Assembly (NCBI RefSeq): GCF_900113125.1
Contig: NZ_FOOG01000010.1
Span: forward strand, 53,834-117,833
Direction of reading: 5' to 3'
Length of the DNA stretch: 64,000 bases
DNA from: Halobacillus alkaliphilus
Lineage (GTDB): Bacteria > Bacillota > Bacilli > Bacillales > Halobacillaceae
The translations under genes and the position numbers were made by a program. Shown here one piece after another: positions 43,779 through 53,885 of the stretch (position 1 is the stretch's first letter; every line of letters starts with the position of its first letter). A model generated the notes under the pieces. It was not told the origin of the DNA, did no database searches, and saw nothing but the letters and a program-made list of their open reading frames with translations.

Positions 43779-46700
43779 TTATCGCACTCCTTCTGTTATA
43801 TTGCCGGGCAATGGGGTTGGCTTGGCATTCTTAACCGTTAAGGATTGTAAATAGGCGTCAAAAGTAGATGGTTCACTGAACACAGTAATCCCATACTTTA
43901 ATGCTTGAATTCTTCTCTCCTTGGCTTCAGGAGTTATTTGATCATTCACGTAAATGGCTGCTTCATCAGTCTGAATCCACTCTTCAAACCTTGGCTTATC
44001 CTGATCTTCATCAGCGTTGTCCGCATCTATAAAACACGATTCGGGATTTAACTGAATATCTGGAAGATGAGAAAAGACTTTAGCTAGAGCCTCTGGCACG
44101 GTACGGCCAAGACACATTCCTTCACCCGTAGACTGCATATTCGCACCCAGTTTATGGTCAATTTCTGGAAGAGCATGAGAAGAAAATAACGGGTATTTAA
44201 CAGCAACATGACTCCAGGAAGGAGAAGGAACGGTGGCAAGGTCACACGTTGGATCTTCAATCAACAGACGAACTGCCAAGTCAACGAGCGAAATGCCTGA
44301 AACTTTGCTAATGATCGGAACGGTACGGCTGGACCTTGGATTTACTTCCAGTACATATACTTTCTCTCCGCTCCATAAAAATTGAATGTTCATTATCCCT
44401 TTGTACTTGGAATGGCGAACAATTTTCTCGCTATAGTCCGTTACAGCTTCTTTAACATAAGCAGGCAGAGAAGACGGAAAGACCGCCATACTGTCCCCTG
44501 AATGTACTCCTGCTGGTTCAATATGCTCCATAACTTCCGGAATGAAGATACGTTCCCCATCGGCAACTAAATCAACTTCTACTTCTTTTCCAGTCATAAA
44601 CTGATCGAGTACGATCGGATAATGGCGATCATCCGTGTCCTGAAGCGCTTGTTTAAGCTCCTTTTCATTTTTGACCTTAACCATACCTTGACCGCCGATT
44701 ACATAGGATGGACGGCACAGAATAGGATAGGAATAATGACTGGCAGCTTTTAAAGCTTCATTTTTTGTGTGACAGGTACTACCTTCAACATGGGGAATGT
44801 TCAATTCTTTTAAACTGGAGTAAAAACGGTCCCGGTCCTCCAGACCGTCCAGCATATCCGTACTTACTCCCGCCAGCGGAATACCTGCCTCTTCCAGTTC
44901 TTCTGCCATATTGATCGCTGTCTGTCCCCCAAATTGGGTGAAAACGAGATCAATATCCTCGTGCTCCACAATAGATGCAATTACTTCTTTCTTGATGGGA
45001 TCAAAATAAAGCCGATCGGCTGTTTCATAATCCGTACTCACTGTTTCAGGATTGTTGTTGATCATGACTGTAGTCCACCCAGCGGCCTGAAGGCTTTCGA
45101 TAGCCTTAACAGCGCTATAATCAAACTCTACTCCCTGCCCGATACGGATAGGTCCGGAGCCAATAATCAACGCCTTTTTGCTGCCTTTCAGGGGCTTGAT
45201 CTCATTGACCCCCGCATACGTGCTGTAAACATAGTTCGTAGCTGCTTCAAATTCAGCTGCACAAGTATCCACCATTTTGAAAGCAGGGATAATCCCGCAG
45301 CTTTTTCTTACGTCTTTCAAACTATTCTCGTCGCACCCTAGCAGTTCGGCTATGGATTGATCAGTAAAACTGTACAGTTTAGCAAGCTGTAAAACTCCTT
45401 CCGGCACAGACTCAATGGTATGGCTCGCTAAAGTATTCTCCATTTCCACCAGGTTCTGTAATACATTTAAGAAAAATAAATCTATATGAGTGCTTTTGTG
45501 TATGTTTTCGATACTTTCGCCCTGGCGAAGCAGTTCTAATATAGCGAAATAACGCAGGTCTGTAGGCAGAGTGAGATGTTCGTGCAGATCAGTAAGAGCT
45601 GGGATTACCGTATCCAATGACTGAACCGCTTTTTGGAACGCTCCTTCCAGCGTACGATCAATGGCCATAACCTCTCCTGTCGCTCTCATTTTTGTGCCAA
45701 GCTTTCGATCCGCTTCCGAAAACTTATCAAACGGCCACCTCGGAAATTTAACCACTGCATAATCCAATGCTGGTTCAAAACTAGCGTACGTATGACCGGT
45801 AAGTGGGTTTTGCAGCTGATCCAGTGTATATCCGAGCGCTACTTTAGTTGCAAGTTTGGCGATTGGATAGCCTGTAGCTTTAGATGCAAGTGCGGAGGAC
45901 CGGCTAACGCGGGGATTAACCTCAATCACATAGTACTTCTTACTGTGGGGATCTAGTGCGAGCTGCACGTTGCATCCTCCAATTACATCTAAAGCTGAAA
46001 CAATATCAAATGATGCAGTCCGAAGCATTTGATATTCTTGATCCGATAGCGTCTGCGAAGGAGCTGTGACAATTGAATCTCCCGTGTGAACGCCTACGGG
46101 ATCAAAGTTTTCCATATTGCAAACGGAAATACAGGTCCCATTCGTGTCTCTCATGATCTCATATTCGATTTCTTTGAATCCGGCGATGCTCTTTTCAATT
46201 ATTACCTGATGAATAGGGGAAGCTTTCAACCCATTTTGAATTAATTCTTTAAGCTCTGATTCTGTCTCAGCAATTCCGCCCCCTCTGCCGCCGAGCGTAT
46301 AAGCTGGACGGCTGATGACTGGATATCCTACACGATCAGCAAATTTTTTCGCTTCCGATACAGATACAATTACCTGACTCTCAGGTACCGGTTGGTTAAG
46401 TTCGCTCATTAATTCTCGAAAGAGTTCACGATCTTCTCCCTTTTGAATCGATTCCACACTGGTTCCGAGCAGTTCCACATTGTATTTCTTAAGGACCTCT
46501 GCTTTATCCAGCTCTACGGCTAAGTTCAGCGCGGTCTGCCCGCCAAGACCCGCCAGCAGGGCTTCTGGTCTTTCTTTCTCGATGATCGCGGTGAGGCTTG
46601 ACACGGTTAATGGTTCACAATAAACGGTATCTGCCACTGTGTGGTCTGTCATAATCGTAGCAGGATTGTTATTAACAAGGACGACATCATATCCTTCTTC

Positions 46701-46799
46701 ACGGAGAGCAAGGCATCCCTGTGTGCCTGAATAGTCAAACTCTGCAGCCTGTCCAATTATGATAGGCCCCGATCCAACCACTAATATTTTTTTAGACAT
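43779..46799 (-). CDS. carB: Carbamoyl-phosphate synthase large subunit, arginine operon copy
   Basis: 1006 residues. Two ATP-grasp halves: GSGPIIIGQAAEFDYSG at the N-terminus and GSGPIRIGQGVEFDYS near 550, each followed by NNNPATI/NNNPETVSTDY and GGQTALNLA/GGQTAINMA. It is shorter than the usual 1060-1070 residues, the C-terminal allosteric (MGS) region being reduced, as in arginine-specific enzymes such as Bacillus CarB. It makes carbamoyl phosphate with CarA. It overlaps carA by eight bases. Confidence 0.95.
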   Translation of the reverse strand: MSKKILVVGSGPIIIGQAAEFDYSGTQGCLALREEGYDVVLVNNNPATIMTDHTVADTVYCEPLTVSSLTAIIEKERPEALLAGLGGQTALNLAVELDKAEVLKKYNVELLGTSVESIQKGEDRELFRELMSELNQPVPESQVIVSVSEAKKFADRVGYPVISRPAYTLGGRGGGIAETESELKELIQNGLKASPIHQVIIEKSIAGFKEIEYEIMRDTNGTCISVCNMENFDPVGVHTGDSIVTAPSQTLSDQEYQMLRTASFDIVSALDVIGGCNVQLALDPHSKKYYVIEVNPRVSRSSALASKATGYPIAKLATKVALGYTLDQLQNPLTGHTYASFEPALDYAVVKFPRWPFDKFSEADRKLGTKMRATGEVMAIDRTLEGAFQKAVQSLDTVIPALTDLHEHLTLPTDLRYFAILELLRQGESIENIHKSTHIDLFFLNVLQNLVEMENTLASHTIESVPEGVLQLAKLYSFTDQSIAELLGCDENSLKDVRKSCGIIPAFKMVDTCAAEFEAATNYVYSTYAGVNEIKPLKGSKKALIIGSGPIRIGQGVEFDYSAVKAIESLQAAGWTTVMINNNPETVSTDYETADRLYFDPIKKEVIASIVEHEDIDLVFTQFGGQTAINMAEELEEAGIPLAGVSTDMLDGLEDRDRFYSSLKELNIPHVEGSTCHTKNEALKAASHYSYPILCRPSYVIGGQGMVKVKNEKELKQALQDTDDRHYPIVLDQFMTGKEVEVDLVADGERIFIPEVMEHIEPAGVHSGDSMAVFPSSLPAYVKEAVTDYSEKIVRHSKYKGIMNIQFLWSGEKVYVLEVNPRSSRTVPIISKVSGISLVDLAVRLLIEDPTCDLATVPSPSWSHVAVKYPLFSSHALPEIDHKLGANMQSTGEGMCLGRTVPEALAKVFSHLPDIQLNPESCFIDADNADEDQDKPRFEEWIQTDEAAIYVNDQITPEAKERRIQALKYGITVFSEPSTFDAYLQSLTVKNAKPTPLPGNITEGVR

Positions 46800-47856
46800 G
46801 AACTTCCTCTCCCTTCTTGTTAGTTATAAGTGATATAAAATGTTCAAATAACCATTCAGCGTCGGCAGGTCCCGGATGAGCTTCTGGATGGAATTGCACC
46901 GAAAGGATCGGTTTTTGATTATGCTCCAGACCTTCTACGGAATCATCGTTTACATTAAAGAAACGCTTGGCTAACGGAGTAGCCAGTAAACTTTCCTCAT
47001 CAACGACGTAATTATGGTTTTGCGAAGACATAAAAACCTTTCCTGTTACGGCATCCTTAACCGGATGATTCGCGCCGCGGTGACCGAAGGACAATTTATG
47101 AGTATCCGCTCCATAAGCAAGAGCAATAATCTGATGCCCCATACATATGCCAAAGGAAGGCAGAGATTCAAGGAGGCTTTTAATATCTGAAAGATGTTCC
47201 TGTGCATCCTTTGGATCTCCTGGACCATTCGAAAGAACAAGTCCATCAAGTGATAAGCCCTGCAGTTGATGCGCTTTTGAAAAAGGTACCGCGGTGACTT
47301 TAATACCCCGGTTAAGAAATGAGGACAGAATAGATTTTTTCCATCCAAAGTCTATTAATCCAATATGCACATCCCCTTCACCAAACTCCTCGATGTCTTT
47401 GTTTTCAGTTTGATAGATTTGCCCGGTCTTTGGTTTTAGAAAATGAACTTCTTTTTTGTCTGAAACTACTGCCTGTCTTGTGCCATCCTTTCTTATTGCC
47501 TTTGTAACTTCTCTAGTATCCACTTTTGTTATGAAAGGCACCTGGTTGGCGTCTAAATATTCGCTTAAGGAAATTGAAGCTTCATGATGAGACGCTTGGT
47601 TTGCACAGTGGAACATAACTACACCACTCACCTGAATTTCCTTACTCTCCGAATCTATATCGTTGATCCCGTAATTGCCGATTAAGGGGTAAGTAAAGAC
47701 AACAATCTGATCTTTATAAGAAGGATCAGTTAGTACTTCTTGATAACCCGTCATACCAGTAAAAAATACAATTTCGCCTTGTACGTCTTTCCCCCAAGTA
47801 CTGGAGACTTCTCCTTTGAATGATTGACCATTTTGTAAATGTAGATAACCCTGCAT
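46792..47856 (-). CDS. carA: Carbamoyl-phosphate synthase small subunit
   Basis: 354 residues. N-terminal CPSase domain (FFTGMTGYQEVLTDPSY, TYPLIGNYGIN) then a class I glutaminase with FGICMGHQIIALA (nucleophilic Cys) and LSVQFHPEAHPGP (His/Glu). It supplies ammonia from glutamine to CarB. A hairpin and a separate AhrC-type promoter lie just in front, so carAB-argF may be transcribed independently of argCJBD. GGGGTGAG precedes the ATG. Confidence 0.95.
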   Translation of the reverse strand: MQGYLHLQNGQSFKGEVSSTWGKDVQGEIVFFTGMTGYQEVLTDPSYKDQIVVFTYPLIGNYGINDIDSESKEIQVSGVVMFHCANQASHHEASISLSEYLDANQVPFITKVDTREVTKAIRKDGTRQAVVSDKKEVHFLKPKTGQIYQTENKDIEEFGEGDVHIGLIDFGWKKSILSSFLNRGIKVTAVPFSKAHQLQGLSLDGLVLSNGPGDPKDAQEHLSDIKSLLESLPSFGICMGHQIIALAYGADTHKLSFGHRGANHPVKDAVTGKVFMSSQNHNYVVDEESLLATPLAKRFFNVNDDSVEGLEHNQKPILSVQFHPEAHPGPADAEWLFEHFISLITNKKGEEVHV

Positions 47857-47880
47857 ACTCTCACCCCATCATTATGAATA

Positions 47881-47909
47881 ATTATAATATATGTTGTATT
47901 TTTATACAA
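47881..47909 (-). promoter_or_regulatory. Internal promoter in front of carA
   Basis: Minus strand: TTGTAT (47904-47909), exactly 17 bases, TATAAT (47881-47886). The AhrC-like box covers the -35 region. Confidence 0.7.
47895..47908. promoter_or_regulatory. AhrC/ArgR box at the carA promoter
   Basis: TGTATTTTTATACA is a palindrome fitting the ARG box form TGNATWWWWATNCA. Position over the -35 box suits arginine-dependent repression. Confidence 0.65.
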
Positions 47910-47920
47910 CAATGAGTTGA

Positions 47921-47952
47921 AAAAGACGGTGTTCCCCATTTGGGCTTCACCG
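47921..47952 (-). terminator. Terminator-like hairpin after argD
   Basis: On the minus strand CGGTG pairs with CACCG and CCC with GGG inside, followed by TCTTTTT. It could end or attenuate argCJBD mRNA before the carA promoter. Confidence 0.6.
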
Positions 47953-47964
47953 CACTTTAACAAG

Positions 47965-49125
47965 TTAAGCATTTTGTAAATCTTTAAACTGCTCTTGCAG
48001 CACCTTGCTGAGTGTTTGTATAGCTGATGACATCTCATCGTACGTTACATTTAGAGGCGGAAGTAGTCGTATAACTTGCGGGCCGGCAAGCACAGCAAGC
48101 ATTCCTTCCTCTCTCAATGCATGAATGACTGGCATGGCTTCCTTCTTAAGCTCTATACCTATCATCATTCCCCTTCCTCTGACTTCTTTTACAACGTTCA
48201 GCGGCTTCAAGGAGTTTGTAAGCTCCTCTTTTAAATAATTGCCTTTCTCTTCTACTTCACTTAAAAACGGATCGTTGAAGATTTTTTCCAGAGTGGCATT
48301 AACCGCTGCGGCAGCGAGTGGGTTTCCTCCGAATGTTGTTCCGTGGGAGCCTGCCGAAAAGGTTTCAGCAAGCTTTGCTTTACCCAGCATAGCACCAACT
48401 GGAAATCCACTGCCAAGACCCTTTGCAGAAGAAACAATATCAGGATCCAAATCAAAATGCTGATAAGCAAATGGTTTACCTGTTCTTCCAATACCTGTCT
48501 GTACTTCATCGATGATAAGTAGAGCCCCAAGATCGCGGCACTTACTTTCCACAGCCTCAAGGAATTCAGCCGTACCCGGAACCACTCCACCTTCTCCCTG
48601 GATAACTTCTACCATGATCGCAGCTACCTGGTCATCTCCCAGCTGTTCCACAGCCTCTTTGTCGTTATAAGGAAGATATTCAAAAGTAGGAAGCAGCGCT
48701 CCAAACCCTTTCTGAATCTTTTCCTGTCCAGTCGCACTCATCGTGGCAAATGTTCTGCCATGAAAGGACTGCTTAAATGTAATAATTTTTTCCTTACCTG
48801 TATACTTACGAGCTATTTTGATAGCCGCTTCATTAGCTTCAGCTCCGCTGTTACAAAAGAAAACATGGTCAAGGTCGGTAGATGCTACCAGCCTTTCAGC
48901 AGCTTCTTCCTGAGAAGGAAGCTGATAGAGGTTGGACACATGCCAGAGCTGATCCAGTTGTTTTTGTAAAGCGTTTTGTACTTCTTCAGGCCTGTGCCCG
49001 AGATTGCACACTGCAATACCCGAGACAAAATCTAAATAGTCCTTGCCTTGATCGTCTGTTACCGTCGTGCCTGACCCGGAAACCAATGTCAGTGGAAACC
49101 GGTTATAAGTTGGAAATAGACTCAT
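47965..49125 (-). CDS. argD: Acetylornithine aminotransferase
   Basis: 386 residues, a class III PLP aminotransferase. [59 protein letters not shown] and [15 protein letters not shown] (with the PLP Lys) are the family blocks. It transaminates N-acetylglutamate semialdehyde to N-acetylornithine. Overlaps argB by ATGA. Confidence 0.94.
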   Translation of the reverse strand: MSLFPTYNRFPLTLVSGSGTTVTDDQGKDYLDFVSGIAVCNLGHRPEEVQNALQKQLDQLWHVSNLYQLPSQEEAAERLVASTDLDHVFFCNSGAEANEAAIKIARKYTGKEKIITFKQSFHGRTFATMSATGQEKIQKGFGALLPTFEYLPYNDKEAVEQLGDDQVAAIMVEVIQGEGGVVPGTAEFLEAVESKCRDLGALLIIDEVQTGIGRTGKPFAYQHFDLDPDIVSSAKGLGSGFPVGAMLGKAKLAETFSAGSHGTTFGGNPLAAAAVNATLEKIFNDPFLSEVEEKGNYLKEELTNSLKPLNVVKEVRGRGMMIGIELKKEAMPVIHALREEGMLAVLAGPQVIRLLPPLNVTYDEMSSAIQTLSKVLQEQFKDLQNA

Positions 49126-49937
49126 TCCGCTCTCTCCTTTACTGTGGCCCGGATCTTCGTACCTTTCATACGGTCACCCTGTATTAAGGCATCTTCACCA
49201 CTAACAATCATGACTTCTTGTAAATGTTCAGATAACGCAGCCATGGCCGATTGCACTTTCGGAATCATTCCGCCATAAATGCATCCGCCGCTGATCAAGG
49301 ATTCAATTTCTTCCGGGCTTGTTTCTTTTATTACTTCATCCTCACTGATAATACCTGGTACATCTGTAACAAATAACAGTTTTTCTGCTTGCATGGCTTT
49401 AGCAATGGCTGCTGCTGCAAGATCAGCATTAATATTTACGGTCTGTCCGTTCTCTGTCTTTCCTAATGGAGCTACTACAGGAAGGTATCCTGCCTGCATA
49501 CAATTATAAAGAAGGTCCGTTTTCACTTCTTCCACTTGTCCAACAAACCCTAAGTCTTGCTGGTTTACGTAACTAGCTGTAAGCAAGGAAGCGTCGCATC
49601 CTTTTAAACCAACAGGAAGGATATTCTGTCTAACTAAAGCGGACGTAATCTGGGCGTTCACCTTTCCGCCAAGTACCATTTCCACAACTTCGAGGGTTTC
49701 CTTCGTCGTCTTTCTAAGTCCTTCGTGGAATTCACCTTCGATATCCATTCGTCCGAGTAGGGCGGTAATAGCCGGGCCCCCTCCATGAACGATCAGACAA
49801 TGGTAATGTTTGAGGAGTCCATGAAAACTTTCATAAAACTCCTCTGTTAAGCGGTCGATCATGCTTCCACCAAGCTTAATAACAATAACCGGCTTGTCGT
49901 TACGTACGGTAGCTTGCGTTGATTCTGACATAGTCAT
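49122..49937 (-). CDS. argB: Acetylglutamate kinase
   Basis: 271 residues of the amino-acid kinase family. [12 protein letters not shown] (phosphate loop Lys), [39 protein letters not shown] and TDVPGII are present. It phosphorylates N-acetylglutamate. The start (49937, or ATG 49931) lies within the end of argJ, since no later start codon precedes the conserved KLGGS; the overlap is about 38 bases with a poor ribosome site, so coupling to argJ translation is likely. Confidence 0.93.
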   Translation of the reverse strand: MTMSESTQATVRNDKPVIVIKLGGSMIDRLTEEFYESFHGLLKHYHCLIVHGGGPAITALLGRMDIEGEFHEGLRKTTKETLEVVEMVLGGKVNAQITSALVRQNILPVGLKGCDASLLTASYVNQQDLGFVGQVEEVKTDLLYNCMQAGYLPVVAPLGKTENGQTVNINADLAAAAIAKAMQAEKLLFVTDVPGIISEDEVIKETSPEEIESLISGGCIYGGMIPKVQSAMAALSEHLQEVMIVSGEDALIQGDRMKGTKIRATVKERAE

Positions 49938-51129
49938 AGGTCAAGTCACACCCCCAGGCCGTGCCCTTGCCATCCCCCTCATTCAAATGGATCGACAGTG
50001 TCACTTCTTCATTATCCAGATCCTCAACGGCTTGTTCTTCTGAAAAAGGACAAGGAGTGCCGTTACTAAATACGAGCTGCTCTTCAATATATATATCACA
50101 CGCGTTTGCATCAACCTGGGCTTCACTATGACCAATAGCTCCGACAATACGCCCCCAATTGGCGTCTAAGCCATATACCGCTGTTTTCACCAGACTGGAG
50201 CCCACTACTTTTTTCGCAATGATACGTGCTTCCTTATCAGAGTTCGCCCCTGAAACGTTTACTTCAATCAGCTTCGTAGCTCCCTCTCCGTCCTTAGCAA
50301 TTTGTTTAGCTAAATCTTCACAGACAAGCTGAAGGCCGTACTGAAAACCATCCCAGTCGGGATGCTGTTCACTTAACGATTCATGATCTACATACCCATT
50401 AGCCATAGCAAGTACCATATCGTTGGTGGAGGTTTCCCCGTCTACGGTAATTTGGTTAAACGAGCGCTCAATCGATTGGCTGAGCGCTTTTTGCAGTAAC
50501 TCAGGCTCAATCGTGGCATCAGTGGTAATAAAACCAAGCATGGTAGCCATATTAGGGTGAATCATCCCTGAACCTTTAGCCGCGCCTCCGATGGTCACCG
50601 TCTTTCCTTCTACCTCCACTTGATAACAAGCTGTTTTCTCACATTTGTCGGTTGTAAGAATGGACCTTTGAAAATCTGATGCCCCATCCTTTGTGACTTC
50701 AACGGTTTCGCATCCGTAGGTTATTTTCTCCATTGGAAGTTGTTCTCCAATTACACCGGTAGAAGCTACAGCTACATATTCTTCTGGAAAATGAAATCGT
50801 TCAGCGATCATCTTTCTCATTTCATATGCATTTTTCAAGCCTTCTTTGCCTGTACAGGCATTGGCTACGGCACTGTTAATAACGAGAGCCTGAATCTTTC
50901 CTTCCTTTTCAATACTCTCTTGCGTCACTTTTAGTGGAGGGGCCTGAAAATGGCTCTGAGTGTAGACAGCTGCAGCAGATGCAGGAGTATCACTGACCAG
51001 TAATCCAAAATCTTTCTTCTTATAACGCAGCCCGCTGTGTATGCCGCCTGATTGAAACCCTCCTGGTGTCAGCAGTGTACCGCTTTCCAATTTCTCAACC
51101 TTTTGATGCACATTCGTAGTTTGGACCAA
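49900..51129 (-). CDS. argJ: Bifunctional glutamate N-acetyltransferase/amino-acid acetyltransferase
   Basis: 409 residues. GMIHPNMATMLGFITTDA contains the Ala-Thr bond where the precursor cuts itself into two chains, leaving Thr as nucleophile; TVDGETSTNDMVLAMANG is the second hallmark. It transfers acetyl from N-acetylornithine to glutamate and may also use acetyl-CoA. Starts with TTG behind GGGAGAG. Between argC and argB, as in Bacillus. Confidence 0.94.
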   Translation of the reverse strand: MVQTTNVHQKVEKLESGTLLTPGGFQSGGIHSGLRYKKKDFGLLVSDTPASAAAVYTQSHFQAPPLKVTQESIEKEGKIQALVINSAVANACTGKEGLKNAYEMRKMIAERFHFPEEYVAVASTGVIGEQLPMEKITYGCETVEVTKDGASDFQRSILTTDKCEKTACYQVEVEGKTVTIGGAAKGSGMIHPNMATMLGFITTDATIEPELLQKALSQSIERSFNQITVDGETSTNDMVLAMANGYVDHESLSEQHPDWDGFQYGLQLVCEDLAKQIAKDGEGATKLIEVNVSGANSDKEARIIAKKVVGSSLVKTAVYGLDANWGRIVGAIGHSEAQVDANACDIYIEEQLVFSNGTPCPFSEEQAVEDLDNEEVTLSIHLNEGDGKGTAWGCDLTYDYVRINASYRT

Positions 51130-51149
51130 ACCAACTCTCCCTTTCTTCT

Positions 51150-52187
51150 TTATGGGTAAACAGGTAAATCAGGAAGCCCTGTTTTTTCCTCATATTGAAA
51201 TAATAGATTCATATTTTGTACAGCTTGACTGGCGGCACCCTTCATAAGATTATCAATGACAGCTACAACCGTTACCCGATTGGTTCTTGGATCGAGTGTG
51301 ATCCCTATATCACAGTAATTTGAACCATACACATCTTTAGTGCCTGGGAACTGTCCTTCCTTTCTTAACCTTACAAAAGGCTCATTAGCGTAGCAGCTCT
51401 CATAATAGCTCTTCAGTTCCTCAAGCGTCTGGTTCTCTTTTAAAGTTAAATAAATAGTAGCCATGATTCCTCTTGTCATAGGTACAAGATGAGTAGAGAA
51501 TGTAACTGGAACTGTTTCCGGACTCCATTCCGTAAGCTGTTGTTCAATTTCAGGTATATGCTGATGCTGATTTACTTTATAAATCTGAAAGTTTTCTTGT
51601 AGATGAGCAAAATGAGTAATGGCCCCGGGGTTCTTACCGGCACCTGACACTCCAGTTTTCGCATCAATAATAATCGAAGATGGATCAACTATCCCTTCAG
51701 ATACAAGTGGACCCAGACCTAGTAATGCCGCTGTTGGAAAACAACCCGGGTTAGCAATTAAATCAGCCGACTGGATGGCTTCTTTGTTCCATTCGGGAAG
51801 TCCATAAGCCGATTTCTCCAGAATAGCGGATGATGCAGATTCCTTCTTATACCACTTCGTATAAGCGGATCCATCCTTTAATCGTAAATCTCCGGATAAG
51901 TCGATGACTTTTGCCTTGCCTCCAAGCAGCTCAGGAGTTAATTGTGTAGATACTCCTGCTGGCGTTGCTAAGAAAATAACGTCTAATTCTTCCTTCATTT
52001 CCTCAGGTTTCAACTCTTCTAATCTATGATTTTGTTCCGTGTCCATTTGCGGATAAATTGATGTAAATTCTTCTCCTGCATTAGAAGAAGAAAATAAGAT
52101 TACTTGTTTAACGTGGGGATGTGAGTTAAGCAGGCGAAATAGTTCAACTCCGCCATAACCGGTAGCCCCTATGATTCCTGCTTTCAA
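51150..52187 (-). CDS. argC: N-acetyl-gamma-glutamyl-phosphate reductase
   Basis: 345 residues. GIIGATGYGGVELFRLL is the NADP-binding start; LIANPGCFPTAALLGL contains the catalytic Cys; HQHIPEIEQ and VPMTRGIMATIYL follow. It reduces acetylglutamyl phosphate to the semialdehyde. First gene of the operon, beginning with TTG after AAGGGTGG. Promoter and AhrC-like boxes are upstream. Confidence 0.94.
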   Translation of the reverse strand: MKAGIIGATGYGGVELFRLLNSHPHVKQVILFSSSNAGEEFTSIYPQMDTEQNHRLEELKPEEMKEELDVIFLATPAGVSTQLTPELLGGKAKVIDLSGDLRLKDGSAYTKWYKKESASSAILEKSAYGLPEWNKEAIQSADLIANPGCFPTAALLGLGPLVSEGIVDPSSIIIDAKTGVSGAGKNPGAITHFAHLQENFQIYKVNQHQHIPEIEQQLTEWSPETVPVTFSTHLVPMTRGIMATIYLTLKENQTLEELKSYYESCYANEPFVRLRKEGQFPGTKDVYGSNYCDIGITLDPRTNRVTVVAVIDNLMKGAASQAVQNMNLLFQYEEKTGLPDLPVYP

Positions 52188-52203
52188 TTGAAAACCACCC
52201 TTA

Positions 52204-52235
52204 TGTATATTTATGTTTAACTCTGTATATTTACA
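52204..52235 (-). promoter_or_regulatory. Two AhrC-like boxes near the argC start
   Basis: TGTATATTTATG (52204-52215) and TGTATATTTACA (52224-52235) are spaced 20 bases start to start, about two helical turns, as expected for a hexameric ArgR/AhrC repressor. They lie between the promoter and the argC start codon. Confidence 0.6.
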
Positions 52236-52237
52236 AT

Positions 52238-52266
52238 ATTATTAACCCTTATAAGCTATATGTCAA
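52238..52266 (-). promoter_or_regulatory. SigA promoter of the arginine operon
   Basis: Minus strand: TTGACA (52261-52266), 17-base spacer, AATAAT (52238-52243). Confidence 0.75.
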
Positions 52267-52284
52267 TAGATTTATACGATATAT

Positions 52285-52297
52285 TGTATATTTATCA
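52285..52297 (-). promoter_or_regulatory. Upstream AhrC-like box
   Basis: TGTATATTTATCA repeats the motif of the two downstream boxes about 20 bases upstream of the -35. It may allow looping or cooperative binding. Confidence 0.45.
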
Positions 52298-52413
52298 AAA
52301 AATTAACCTTCATTTATACCTATGAAAAGGTAATACTTGATTTGAAAATGGCTGGACGATGCGTTTTGAGTTCACCGCCCTGCCTTTTATTTAATGTACA
52401 TCGTTTTGCATTT

Positions 52414-53427
52414 TTATAAACTGCTTAGCTTTTCTAATAAGACTTTCTCCTGTTCAGGATTTAACCCTGCATGCTTCAAAGTCCCTTTATGGTTTCTGTA
52501 CCACTCGTATGTGTCACGGATAGTCTCTTCAACAGTACGAAAACGTAGTCCCTTCTCAATTGCTTTTGTACAATCTATTCCGAAATCACCCTGGGTGGGT
52601 ACCCAGAGCGGAAGCTCGATCCAAGGTTTGACGTTTTCTTTTAAAAGGAACGACTCAGTCGCCCATACAGGTTTGGCCTCAGAATTAAATACTGTTTGGC
52701 AAGAATAGATGAGGCCTTCCATCGTCAGCTTTTCTCGTGGACCGTTTGCATTAAAAACTCCAGTTTCCTGATGCTCAATCATTTGGACAATCCATTTTGA
52801 TAAATCACGTACATCAATGAATTGAACTTTTTTATCTTTTGGCTCGGGTACGATAAAAGCCTCTCCTGCTTCTACCCGAACAGGCCAATACGTAAATCGG
52901 TCTGTCGGATCGTCCGGCCCGACAATCAACCCCGGTCTAATAATGAGAGAATGGCTTTCACTCATTATTCCTTTCACAGCCATTTCACTATGGAACTTTA
53001 AAGGTCCATAATACTCATTGGCCGCCCTGCCTTTTACACCTTTAGTGGCACGTGCTAGTTCATGACTTGTTAAGGTAGATACTTCCCCGCTCTCATCAAG
53101 ATGATCCTGATCCGTCAGATATTTATAAACCGACATGCTGGATATGTAAGCATACAGATGAACCTGATCTTTTAATACCTCGGCGGATTGTTTAACCATA
53201 TCAGGCAAGTATCCACATGTATCGATGACAGCGTCCCAATGCTGGCCTTTTAACTTCTTTAAATCATCCAGGTTTTCGCGATCACCAATTATTTTTTCTG
53301 TCTCTTTAAAGAAATCTGGATTGGTTTTGCCTCTATTAAATAAAGTAACTTCATGATTACGTTCTAATGCGCTTTCGACAATGGACTTTCCAACGAATTG
53401 CGTGCCCCCAATAACCAATAGTTTCAT
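52414..53427 (-). CDS. NAD-dependent epimerase/dehydratase family protein
   Basis: 337 residues of the extended SDR type. LLVIGGTQFVGKSIVESALE is the Rossmann loop; YISSMSVYKYL and NEYYGPLKFHSE give the Ser and Tyr-x-x-x-Lys positions, the latter as YGPLK. RPGLIVGPDDPTDRFTYWP is typical of the subgroup often annotated as SDR-family NAD-epimerase. The ATG at 53427 follows GGGAGT; the longer frame lacks this. The substrate is unknown. It is separated from the arg operon by 226 bases. Confidence 0.82.
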   Translation of the reverse strand: MKLLVIGGTQFVGKSIVESALERNHEVTLFNRGKTNPDFFKETEKIIGDRENLDDLKKLKGQHWDAVIDTCGYLPDMVKQSAEVLKDQVHLYAYISSMSVYKYLTDQDHLDESGEVSTLTSHELARATKGVKGRAANEYYGPLKFHSEMAVKGIMSESHSLIIRPGLIVGPDDPTDRFTYWPVRVEAGEAFIVPEPKDKKVQFIDVRDLSKWIVQMIEHQETGVFNANGPREKLTMEGLIYSCQTVFNSEAKPVWATESFLLKENVKPWIELPLWVPTQGDFGIDCTKAIEKGLRFRTVEETIRDTYEWYRNHKGTLKHAGLNPEQEKVLLEKLSSL

Positions 53428-53516
53428 AAAATAGACTCCCTTACTATTCAACTTTGTCATCTAAAAAACTACTGCTGATATTTCACAAGAGGATTATTCC
53501 AAAAAAGGCCGGATAC

Positions 53517-53697
53517 TTAAAAACTCGACTTTGAGATATTTTGGGTCCGTTACTATATGAGGCGGGGGCTGGTGGGGAAATAACTCGCTTTCCTATGGCC
53601 CTACACGACGTAGGGCCGGAAAGCGAGCCGTTACCCGCAGGACCTAACTCTCTAACTAAATATCTCGAAACTGAGTCTTACAGTAATGGGAGCTTAT
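53517..53697. repeat. Palindromic dispersed repeat, copy B
   Basis: Left arm ACTCGACTTTGAGATATTTT then GGGTCCGTTA; core AACTCGCTTTCCTATGGCCC, TACACGACGTAGGGCC, GGAAAGCGAG; right arm AAATATCTCGAAACTGAGTC then TTACAGTAATGGGAGCTTAT. The two halves are inverted repeats of each other. The 425-base gap 53461-53885 holds this element and the next terminator only. Confidence 0.85.
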
Positions 53698-53824
53698 ATT
53701 TAAAAGATTACTTCTTAAATATTGCAGAGGATATTACTTTAATAATGATTCCATATTTATTTGTAAAATCCTTCATAAAATGAATTTATTATAAAAATTA
53801 TAAAGTTAAACTGGTTAAGATTAA

Positions 53825-53864
53825 ATAAAAAAACACTCTTGAGCAGCTGATGTTCAAGAGTGTT
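53825..53864 (-). terminator. Terminator of the N-monooxygenase gene
   Basis: AACACTCTTGA pairs with TCAAGAGTGTT around an 11-base loop; on the minus strand TTTTTTT follows. Confidence 0.9.
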
Positions 53865-53885
53865 GATGTTTATTAGATATTATAT

